Shown here piece by piece: positions 14,659 through 25,800 of a stretch of 64,000 bases of DNA. The translations under genes and the position numbers were made by a program. The notes under the pieces were generated by a model, which searched no databases, was not told where the DNA came from, and saw nothing but the letters and a program-made list of their open reading frames with translations. Each line of letters opens with the position of its first letter. Position 1 is the first letter of the stretch. Origin of the DNA: Gavia stellata (taxonomy: Eukaryota; Chordata; Aves; Gaviiformes; Gaviidae); the NCBI RefSeq assembly GCF_030936135.1, contig NC_082597.1:73328495-73392494 (forward strand), given 5' to 3'.

Positions 14659-14687
14659 CCCCCCCCCCCCCTTTTTTTTTTCCCCCC
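14659..14687. repeat. Homopolymer block C13-T10-C6
   Basis: Pure pyrimidine runs lie at 14659-14671 (C), 14672-14681 (T) and 14682-14687 (C). A purine-rich stretch follows 0.25 kb downstream at 14,915-14,965. Confidence 0.95.
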
Positions 14688-16950
14688 AGTCCATTCCCCC
14701 TTAAAGACTTTCATTTCCTGGGAATGAGCAATTAAGGAGATCAGGATTTTTTTTTTCCCTCTCCACAAAGCTTTGTCACGTGCCCCACCAAACTTACAGC
14801 AACTTACAAAGAAAAATACCCCCGGAAGGGTTTAGATGCTCTTCAGGATTTCCAGCTAGGGCAGCCGGTGTCTTTGCTTTGCCCGTGTGCCCAGTGTCCT
14901 GGAGTTGATAGGAGGGGAGAAAGGAAGAAAAAAGTGAGGAGGTGGGGGAGGAGGATGGGGGTTAGACGAATACCAAGTGCTCAGGCAAAACAAGAGACAA
15001 AACAAGTTCCTCCACCCTTTTTCCTTTCTCTACCACCAGTATAAGATGTATCATCCCCAGACAGGGTAATTTCTAAGAGGTGGGTTTCCCCTCCAATTTT
15101 CCCGCTTCTAAGCTGGGACCAGCACCCATGCATGCATGTGTAGGTGTGCATAAGTGACAGAGGGAGCTTACCTATGAAAACTGGTAGGCACCATCTCTGG
15201 GAATTTCTGCTACCAGGTAAGACTTGGATTTTCTTCTTCTCTTTGTGGAGTCGCCTTTCAGAGAGGATGTCCTTCAGCTGGGCTCATGGGTAAACCATCT
15301 CTGTAGCAGTCGTCTGTGTCCACCTAGTCCAGCAAGTGCAGCTCCTATGCCTGTGGGCTGACACACAATAAAGGTATCTCTAAGGAGGCTTACTCCAAAG
15401 CAGAGGAGTTTCCAGTGGGAGGAAGGAATTTTTTTTGTTGCCTGGAATTTGAATGAGTAGAGTGGTGCTTTGGGAACTGCCTGCCGGTGTCTCAACCTGC
15501 CGCATGCATGCTCAGGGACGGGCTCGTCCTTGGACCTGACTGTCGGGCACAGCCCCACACGTCAGCCCTGGGGAGGGTGAGCACCGCTGCTGCCCCAGCT
15601 GTGTCACAGGTGGGTTACCAGGCGTGCTTTTCGTGGGGCAGAAAGCAGAGCCGCCAGAGAGGGCTCCGGCACCCTGGCCAGCTGGAGACAGGAATGCGAG
15701 GAGGGGTCGGAGCCCCAGCTGTGAGCCCTGGTGACAGGCAGGGAGAAGGTGTGAGCATGGCCAGCAGCTGTCCTTTGGGCAGAGTGTCACCTTCCAGGGC
15801 TTATTCAGTTGTCGTAGGTGTGATGAAGTTTGTAAGGATCCCTTTGCTTCAGGGCACCCGCTTCAGTGTCTTTCCTTCCTGCTAAAACAACTGGTGATCA
15901 AATTCTGCCCACTATTTATTTCAGTACTTCCACAAAAGGCAATTTTACGATGGAACTTGCTTGGTTTGATTTGATTCCTCCTAATTGTGGTGGTAAAACA
16001 CTATGTTCTTCCCTCCTTTAGCTTTACAGAGACTAAAATGTCTCTGGTTTTGATGGTTTCTGCTTTAGTACTGTCCAGAAGAACCTCTGTTCTGTGCATC
16101 TATTTTGGGGATGATAGTACAGAACACATGAACAGAATTAAACTCTATTTTCACTTATATACCTACTCTTTCTTGACTATCATGGAGTAGAGCAGCTTTT
16201 TTAGGACAGAAAACTGCCTTATACAATTTTTTCCAATATATTCTTCGAAAATTCAATCAGTTCTTCTTCTTATACTGCCTGTCTTCAATGGCTTGCTTTC
16301 TTAATCTCTGGTAAAAGTTACAAAAGTGATTTAGAAGAACTAATCCATGGAAACTCGATTGATTAAATGTCCTCAGAGATCCTTGAAGATTTCAGAGTGC
16401 TCTGCAAGCTTCAGAAGGTGCTACCTGTAATTAGGAAATACCGCTTAGATGGTATTTGGTTGAAGGAAGAGAAAATGCATTGTCTATGTATGCACATTTA
16501 ACTGTTTATGCTTTGGTACGCTTGGTTTTGTTCTCCCCATATGGTTATTTGCTTATATACGAGCTGAACATCTTTACTGCCAGAAAACCTGCATTTTGGA
16601 AGATTGTGTGCAGGTTTAATAATAACGACTGATAAAACCAATGACTATGGTTTTGTTGTTGCAAGTACTATGTGGTAAAGATACATGCTTAAAACAACAA
16701 GCAAATCTAAATCTAAATCTTGTGCCAAGGTAATTGTTGCTCAGGTATTATTTTTAAACTGTTAGTGAATAGAGAGAAAACACTTTACCCATATAATAAT
16801 ATCCTTTCAGTTAGGAGTTTGTCTTCCAATAGAACCAGCTTTAAGTAATTTGTGTGTCTGTGTGTGCATATGCATCCAAGCATAGACACTTCTGCAGTCA
16901 TACGTGTGTTAGGTCATGTAAAGAATGCATGATTACATACATCTCAACTA

Positions 16951-16986
16951 TGTGCGCGCACGCGCAGACACACACACACACACACA
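16951..16986. repeat. Alternating purine-pyrimidine tract and (CA)n microsatellite
   Basis: TGTGCGCGCACGCGCA (16951-16966) alternates pyrimidine and purine without a break. It is followed by a CA repeat from 16968 to 16986. The first part is a good Z-DNA-forming sequence. Confidence 0.9.
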
Positions 16987-18304
16987 TATACAGGGAGAGA
17001 TGCGTGGAGGCTGCTAGATACAGAAAGCTTGAATTTGGCACTGTAACCATGAGAGGGTTGAATTTGGCCCAGAGCGTTTCAGTGGTGATGAGGTGACTGC
17101 ATTTGTGTTGTCTTTTTAAAGAACAAGATAGAAAATAATAGAGAACAAAACCGACCTTTCTTAAACAAGCGGAATGCCGCAGACTGATTCTTTGTTGTTG
17201 TCAGCCAAACTGGTCCAGTAACCTGACCTCAGTGAAATGTGCCACTACTTAGGATTATGTTTTGCTGGCATTCCTGCTGCGTCTGGGAAGGAAAAGCTGA
17301 CACGGGCTATCTGTCCTCATGTTTCATGGCACTGGAGAAATAGGGTATCCAAGATATGGCAAAAACCCAAGGCTGTCACTATACCCAAGTCAGTGACAGA
17401 CCACCCTTACCAGCCAGGTATCTGCTTCAGTAAATCTGAGCTATCTCTGACCTTCCAGTGCAGCTGCCAGTGTGTATTACAAATACTCCCAATATAATAC
17501 CGATAGCACCAAAAAGTATTTGAGTGGCACAGGGCAAATTTGTGATTAGAGTGAAACACTCATATTTATGCTGGTTGCACGAAAGAGGGAAGATTAAAGC
17601 TAATAGTGCGGTGGGCTGTGGTACCAGTGGGCACACTGCTCTGCTCTCTGTCTTGTGTCAAGAGTTTCCCTCAGAGGCATTGTCAGGGCAACCGAACTGA
17701 TGCTCTGAGATCGATGGTTGCAGGTTGCTCCGGGCCAGAAAACTACTGACCTCCTTAAAGCTGTGCCATAGGAACAATTGGGGAAACATTAAAGCCTGTA
17801 AAACTTGTATGGCAGTCACTCCTTCCTAGCATGCTTCCATTTGACATTCAGAGTCAGATAATAAATGGTAACAATTTTTATACTGTAATAATTTTTTATA
17901 CTGCTGAGTATAAGTTTTGTTTAAGTACCGCTGTCCATTTGAGAATTGTACCAACTAGTGTGGCATGAACTTGTATGCTGCTGTCAAGCATTGGTGTGTC
18001 ATATTCCAGCCCCCCCACTTCCACAGTTTTTGGTCAACCCTGCATATGGGGTGCAGTGGAGGAGGCTGTGCAGGCCCCCTGCTCCTCTGCTGGACCTTCT
18101 CTAGTTGGATGTTGCTTTGCCCAGAGATAAGGACAATTCACTTAGCTGTGTTTCAGATGTTTTCCTTTTTCTATTTTTTTTTCATTCCGGGATTGCTGTA
18201 GTGGTAATATGCAGAGCATTTCAAACCTTTAAGCTAAAGGCTATTGATGTGCTTACATGGCAGCATACCTTACGTGAGTGTCGTGCCCATGCTCACAAGT
18301 TTGA

Positions 18305-18440
18305 ATTAATTTATCCTCACACGAGAGCTGTGAGGTACATGCTGTCATTCCCCATTGTACAAGTTCAGAAGGGGGGAATAGAGAGACGATGTGACTTTTC
18401 CCAAGATCACAAGAAAGTCAGAAGCAGAGCAGGAATAGCT
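18305..18440 (-). mobile_element. MIR-family SINE relic
   Basis: The + strand reads like the reverse complement of the MIR/MIR1_Amn core. It has TTTATCCTCACA, then CTGTGAGGTACATGCTGTCATTCCCCATTGTACA in pieces, GAGAGACGATGTGACTTTTCCCAAGATCACA, and finally AGCAGAGCAGGAAT. The order and spacing of these landmarks fit the family (CCTCACAA..GTGAGGTA..CCCCATTTTACAGA..AAGGTCACA..CAGAGC.GGGAT), although the copy is diverged. Confidence 0.75.
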
Positions 18441-18797
18441 TACAAGTTTTCTGCAGCAAGCACAAATCGTTCTTATTTTGTTATTGTCGTTTTACAAAAA
18501 TCTGTATACTCATTAGTGCTGACAAGGAAATACATTAGAGTCCCTGTCAGGGCAGTGTCAAATGCAAATATTTCTCTTATATGTAGTCAGTAGCTCTTAT
18601 TTAATCTGATGTGATGGAGACATCTCAGTGAAAATGTTGGTACCACAGCCACAGTCTTCTTGCCTTGTCCATATATGAACAAAGCCTCGGCAAGTATTTG
18701 CATGAGCAAATCTTAGCATCTAGATACACTTTCGTTATTTTCACTTACACTTCTGGAAACACAAGTACCTACTGCACAGACCCTTGGGAAGCCATGA

Positions 18798-18854
18798 AAA
18801 CACATATATGTACATGTATATACACATATACATAAAACCATATATATATTTTTT
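18798..18854. repeat. AT/CA-rich low-complexity tract
   Basis: Repeated CACATATA, TGTATATA and TATATATATT units make up this stretch. It contains no gene signal. Confidence 0.8.
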
Positions 18855-19736
18855 ACTTATGTAAGATCTGTGTCTTTAGACAAACATAAAAGAATAGGAA
18901 CTTTTCCTATTTGTATTTTCAGCCAGCAGTTCTATAAAACATAGTGCTGCTTAAAAGTGAACACAGAAGCTGATCTCATAAATATTTTCAGATCTGATTT
19001 AGAGATTGAAATTAAGAACAAGTACTGCAGTATGTAAGTAGAGATTTAAGAATTACTGATACCTTTTGTTCTCAAAATGCAGTATCTAGGTTTTCTTTAC
19101 TTCTTTGTATGTACCTGCAAAGAAGGAAATTCACATTTTTCCTGTAACAATTGACAACTGAGCCCTAAGGCTCTATCTAAAATGGTAAAGCAAACTAAAC
19201 CTATTTATTCTTGTGTAACTCATTAGCTAACATCAGACAATTAGAGCTAATGTTTCAATCTAAAACAATTCAAGTCCCTCATTAACGGGGCTCGATTTCC
19301 TTTGATCTAATTACTTAATGTCCCAGATATATGGGAGATTCAGAGATCGTCTCTGAGAAATTTCTGCAGACATGGTCACATCACGAAATGTGAACTTACA
19401 TTTAGGCTCCAGAAATGTTGTTTAAAATGGTAACAAGCCTCATTTAGTCTGCTAGTAATGCTTGGTCAAATGTTCAATGAAATCATGTTGATGATAGCTA
19501 GAGAATGAAGATGACGACCGTTTGCTGAGTATGATTTAATCTTCATTATTATAGGCAAGTGGATTGCATATTTCCATAATGAAACATCCAGTGCACTGGT
19601 CAGATTCTGTTGTAAAGTTCGATAATTGCTGTTGTAGGGAAAACAGTACAGCGGGGTGTTGCTGTCACATGACGAGCTTTTGAGGCTGAGCTAATAGGAT
19701 GCCTTTTTAAAATGTTCTCCATGTTTTCTGGTTTAG

Positions 19737-19882
19737 AGGCAGGGGATATCATCATGGAGATTTCATCAAAAGAAAATACTCAGTTTTTCTCAAACATCAC
19801 AATCCTGCCTGTTGACCGATCTTCATTCAAATCTGAATCTTCCGCATCCAAGGAAAAGCAGTCATGTTGTGGAGGTATAAAG
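19737..19882 (+). CDS. SLCO1C1: SLCO1C1 first coding exon (17 nt 5' UTR plus residues 1-43)
   Basis: The acceptor is a pyrimidine-containing stretch ending in TTTAG at 19736 and the donor is GTAGAG at 19883. The ATG at 19754-19756 is followed by G, a fair Kozak context. The exon encodes the cytoplasmic N-terminus with a Cys-Cys-Gly-Gly motif just before TM1 and ends in phase 0. Upstream non-coding exons probably exist, but I could not locate them. Confidence 0.93.
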
Positions 19883-22800
19883 GTAGAGTAAGAGTTTTTG
19901 AATATTCCAGTAGGGACTTAGACAACCTCTTTTTTTCCGTGAACTATCCCTTTTTCAGTTCTGATTATGTCTTGCTGAGTCGGTATGAAATTATTAAAGA
20001 TATTTCTAAGTCACAAAAAAAGTCTGCTTCAGATCTGTATTTGCCTAACACTTGGCAATGTTCAGATATAACGTGTTGGTTGAGACTTGTGTGTTATGAG
20101 ATCTTCAAGGGTCATCCTGAAAGGTCACTATATCGTCCTTACTGTACCACCCTATTTTCCTGAAGTTAAGAAGAGAGTATTGGCAGACAGGTACCACAGG
20201 CAGCTGTTAGTACAGATTGCTTTTTTAAGATTGTAGCCATTGTAGTTTTCTGGGCTCTGAAAAATAATATTTGTATTATGGTCCACATGTTTTGAGTGCT
20301 ATATTATTAAAGTATTATTGTAATATTCCTGATCTGGGAGAACTCTGCATGAGGTGACTTTGAAATGAAACTGCAGAAGTATTACCACTGTATCTGCATT
20401 TTTCTTACCCGTGAGAAGTACCTCCTTGAGGCAATGGAAGCTCCCTACTTTAAGTCTTGCGATGTAGCTGTACCTACCTGACGGTAGGACCGCTGCACCT
20501 TGCAGGACCATTCCTCCCTGTATGGGACACTGGGGGACAGGAGGCAGCATGATGCTTTCCCTACTGTCTCTACCTGCTTTCCAAAGCCAGGCTGCAAAAT
20601 GCTGACACTTTCTTGGGTAAGGTATCAATAAATCACCATACAACGGTGAGATGTACTACTCACTACTTTCAGATACTAATCCAGCTCCCAATATAGTCAA
20701 TGGCTTCAGCAATAGTTGACCTCAAGTCTATTAATTACACAAAGCGGTTAAGATATTGTCCGGTTAATTGAATCTGATGACTGCTACAAAAATATTTTGA
20801 TTCCTGAATATTCTTCTTGATTTTGTCTGATCCTGTAAAGGCCCATAAATGGGGTCCTGTTTTGAAATAGAAGATGCGTTGTATTAATTAAGTCTGTAGC
20901 ATAATAGTAGTTCTATCATTGTTCTTCCATTTGCTGCAACAATAATCCGATTCCCTCATTGAATAAACCTTCAGTCACTGATTAGCCAGTCAGGAATCAT
21001 CTTATTAGCTCCAAAAATAGAAAAGCAATAACATTTCAGCTGAGTTTCTTTCTGTTCAAAAAAATTTGTGGCTTCTGGGAACCAAAACCGATATGATTAA
21101 CCTTTAGAATACCAAAACAATATACAGATTCAACAGGTTGTTTTTACCAATTACCAGCTTTCCCATGTGTTAAAATTGCCTTTATTAACCAAAAAGATGT
21201 GGTGAAACATCTACTTACAGTCATTGACAAATCACAGAAGAATGTGAAATCATGTGCACCTTTCTGTCCCAGCTCTAAATCAGGAGCGGTTTTCCACCAC
21301 TGTATATGGTCTCCGTCTCCCTCCTGGGACAGCTGCAAACCCAGTGGAAATACTTGTGCCAAAGAGAGACAGAGATGTTTGAATTTCTATATTGACCTAT
21401 ATGATTTTCCTGTGAAAAACCATTTTTGCTTTCACGTTGCTATTTAAAATCCAAGGACATAAACACACAGAAAATGAGAAATATTATGGCAATCTTTTTA
21501 TTAGAGAGCTTTTGCGAGCCCTCACTGTGGGAAATAAGAACCAGATACTGTTTATTTACCCACAAGCATTTCTGAAGGAGGAATAACCAGCGCTGGACAA
21601 AGTAAAGTGTGTTGAATGTGACACAGATATATATTTGAACCTTTACACAAGAATTTGCATTCAACAGTGATGCCAGTGTTATTACCAATGTGCCTTGTCA
21701 AATGAGATGTTGTAAGGAGTGTTGCACTGGAGGTGAGTACATCGCTTCAGAGCACCTGCTTACTGGAAGCGTGATTGCAGATCTAAGGAGTAGGACAAGG
21801 GTCTAGACCTCTCTTTATATGAAACATTACTGTGTCTTTTAATTTCTGGTTTAGTTTTTGGGGGGGTTAACAGCTTTTACAAAGAGCATCCCTATATATT
21901 CAGTCAACACAACCTGCATCTGGAGGTAGAAAGCAATGTTGGCATTTCCATGACCAATTGCACGGTGCGTGAGTATCCCTGGAGCTTGTAAACTCAGTAA
22001 GGCTGCATTCAGCGAAGGCAAATTTAGGCAATAGCTCTGCAGCAGTGAAACAGTTGGTGGTAAGGAACCTGCACTCCCACTGTATGTACTTCAGGGTGGG
22101 GAGTTACTTCAGACCAGCTCTAGTCTTGTCCCAGAGATTGAAGAGCCATTAGCTGTTGGAGTGAATGTAGTGCCCTTCTGGAGCACATCTTCCAGTTCAA
22201 TTGTGTGTAAAAGGGATTCAGTCTACACTTTTGCATTATGTACCAAAGCGCAGTGAAGAGGGTGGGAGTTCCATTTCCAAAGCCCACTCCTGATTCAGAC
22301 TAACGCACTAAAACAGATATAGTGGTAACTAAGAGAAAATAACTGCTTCTGCAAAACAAAAGTATGAGAGAAGATTGTCCCCCAGCAAAATGCAGTGTGC
22401 CCTCAAAAGAAAATGTATGTATTAGAGTTTGCAAGAGATCTGGTGGGGAAAGGATGAGCCTAGAAGAGAATTGCCTGGCAGGTCACTGTTCAACTCATGG
22501 AGCCACGTAGCAGGAGACAAAGACTTCTCCTTCCTGGCCACCCAGGCCTTCACTGGGAAGAGCTTACAAAGGCAGGACTCTAAAACCCAGCCAATTGCAA
22601 AAGCCTGTGTTAAAAAGTGCCCAAAAAACAACTCACCTCCCCACCAAGCCACACTTAACATTTACCCTTATTGTTATTGTGTAAGATGCCCCCTCCTCAG
22701 CGAGATCAGGAGGGTGATAAATGTCTCCATCTTTCAATGCATCAGTAGCTTTGGCATCCACCTGAAAATAGCAGTGACTGATAGCAAGTTCAGTTTATAT

Positions 22801-25800
22801 CATTATTGCTCGTAAGAAATGGACAAATTGGCAATCTAGCATTTCATGAAAAGTAGGAGAAATACTGATGTGGTAATTTGGGAAAAGAAGAGGTGGGAAT
22901 GTAAGAATTGTTAAAAAATAATTCATAAAGTAAAGCCTTCTGTACTGCCTGATTTTAATCACTGTCAATTTCTTTCACAGATATTTCTTGGTGCATTGTC
23001 TTTTGTTTATTTTGCTAAAGCACTGTCAGGAAGTTATCTAAAAAGTACTATCACACAAATAGAAAGAAGATTTGACATCCCTTCCTCTTTGGTTGGCGTT
23101 ATTGATGGCAGTTTTGAAATTGGTATGTGCTGTAGAAAACTATTTTTGTTTTCAGAAAAAAACAGTGATGTGATTTGTTGTGAAAAACTATTGTATGAAT
23201 CTCCTTGAACCATTAAAACTGAGCAAGATTCATCTAGTAAAAATCAGCATGACTTATCAGTATGATTACATTGGATAGGATAGGGTTGCTAATGCAAGCA
23301 ATTCAACATAGTCCTAAATATTTTATAATTTGATAAGCTTAGTGTCTGGCTCATTAATACTAATAGAAATTTTGACTGTTGAATGAGAATTTACCTGCAC
23401 AGATTTCCACTTTCTCTCTCCTTTTGTCACCAATCCGCCTCCCCCACAAGTGTTTGCCCTTTGTGATTTATTAAGCTGCAAGAGCACAAACCTCTAACTG
23501 TAATCTACGTTCATTGTCCAGTCCATCCCCTTCCCTCTTGCACTAAGGTTTCCAGCCTGACATTGTCACTTGCAATTTCAGATTACTGAATTTATCTTGG
23601 GGGGGTTCGGTGGACGGAGGTATTCAGGGGAATGAAATCTTAGGCTAAGTGTATAAAGCTCTGTTTGATTCCTTCTTTTCCTGCTTTCCTGGATATTGTT
23701 CTCTTCAGCTGGCACAGTCCTTCTCTTTTCCAGCTGCTTATCCAAAAGTGTATGGTTTTCTTATCACGGAAGTCATTGGGGTCCTGTAAGAATGCCTGGA
23801 AAGAGGGAGAAACACCAACCCCAGCGCTCTCCCCCTGAAATCGCTGCATATAACACATACTAGGAATCGTTATTTTAAGGGATCTCTTATCGACAAGCCG
23901 TAAAACTCACTTTTCCTTTTGTACTCTCAAAGGGAACCTCCTAATCATAATTCTTGTAAGCTACTTTGGAGCGAAGCTTCACAGGCCAAGAATAATTGGA
24001 GCAGGCTGCTTAATTATGTCAGCTGGAACATTCCTAATTGCGATGCCCCAGTTCTTCATGGGACGGTAAGTGCAAAGCTATCAGCATTTTCCAACTAGGC
24101 TACGCACACTGAACGTTAGCTTGCTGAAATATTTAGGCATTGATTGTGAAGATGCCCATAGAAATAGGCATATGTGGATGTATATTTGTTATGAACAGAC
24201 TTACTACTGCAGAGCAAATAATTTAACATATATGCTATTCTCAGTTGTAATCAACTTAATGTTTTATTGGTCTGTCATCTTGATCAGCCACATTTTGACA
24301 CAGTTTAAGAACTGTTGAATCTTCAGTGATGAAGTGATGACTAAACTCAGGAAGACAATCTGGGTATCAAACACAAGCCAGAGGATACACCCACTGTCTG
24401 ATAATCTCTTAGTACAGATTCATGTATCATAGCAGAGCAAAGTGCCTGTTAAACTGGAATGCATTGCTGTGACACAGGGAGAACCAAAGGGACAATTTTC
24501 ATGTACTACCGCAGTATAAACTGAGTTACATTTATCCCCCGTAAACCGTCGTGGGCAGCACTGAATGCCAATGAAATCTGCATTTAAGTGCTATGAGCCT
24601 ATCTTCCATGCTAGTAACAGCTCTGTTTGCTTTTTCTTATAAGTTGGGACAGTAAAAAACAACTTTGGTTTTTAAACAGATATCAGTATGAAAGATTCCC
24701 TTCCACTATCAACTCGACTGTTAGCATCTCTCCATGTCTGCAGGATAAAAGCCAAACTCCACTCTCAGCCTTGGAAAAATCTCATGCAAAAATAAATGCA
24801 GGTGAGCAAGATCTCTTTTAAGTATTGTGATAAGCACACTAAAATACATCAAAAGGCTCCCAAACTCTCATGCAGTAGTTTATTACAATGCAACAAATAG
24901 TAAATGGGAATCAGACAAATCTTTGCCATGGAAAAGCCAGATCTACTGGCTGAGGCAAATTTATTAAAAATAAACATATAACTGCCACTACCCACTGCCA
25001 AGCTGTTTTTTCAGGACGCAGCCTTTTCTCCAGCCTTGCTGTCTCCTCCAGCAACTTTCTGCAGCTTTATGGCTTGCAGAAACACCAGACAATCTCCCAC
25101 GGGGACCTTGGAGAGTCATGGTTTTCCCTCTGTCGGGAAATGTGCCTTTGGAGCCTCACCCCACTGGAAATAGCTGCTTGGGTCTCTCAGCCTGCAGACC
25201 CTCCCTTTTTGTTTCTCTCCCTGCCCGCTGACCACCTTTTGCACACCAGAAAGTTGTCTCCCCTCTGGGTGAGTTGAGCTTCTCATGAGCAAGCAGCCTT
25301 CCTCCCCGATGCCTGGCCAAGAATAAGTTGTAGATGAGCAAATCAATGTCACAAAATGTGTGTGTGTTTGCGTCCGTGTACCTGTGGATTAGGTGTGGCT
25401 GGTAGTGCTCACTATCATCAATCTTGCCCAAATCTTTCCATTAGGAGATCCCAATTTTGGTTAGAAGGAAGTGAAAAAGGTTTCTAAAATGGGATGTGAT
25501 ATCAAATTTATAAAATTGGCCAACTTCTAATATCTTTGGTTGAAGGAGTTCATGTTAAACATGTGTCCATCTCAAACTGATTGGGTTACAATTGCCATCC
25601 CCACCCCCCATAAAACATTTTTCACAGTTTTCACACTGGTTTTCCCACATTAGAAGTATTTCAGAAGTCCTGTCCATTCAGTGTAAAGATGTTATGAAAA
25701 ACACATCATTGTTGTCTTTCTTGTGATGTATCCAGGATGTGAAAAAGAAGCAGGCTCTTCCATGTGGATCTATGTTTTGCTGGGAAATCTTTTGCGTGGA

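Larger units (their letters stand above)
8101..19736. other. Gene-free interval upstream of the SLCO1C1 coding region
   Basis: No coding exon is supported. It presumably contains the SLCO1C1 promoter and one or more non-coding first exons, which cannot be placed from sequence alone. Contents listed separately are the G26 run, the C/T block, the CA repeat, a MIR relic and an AT/CA-rich tract. A GC-rich block at 15,480-15,770 stands out from the surrounding AT-rich DNA. Confidence 0.6.
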
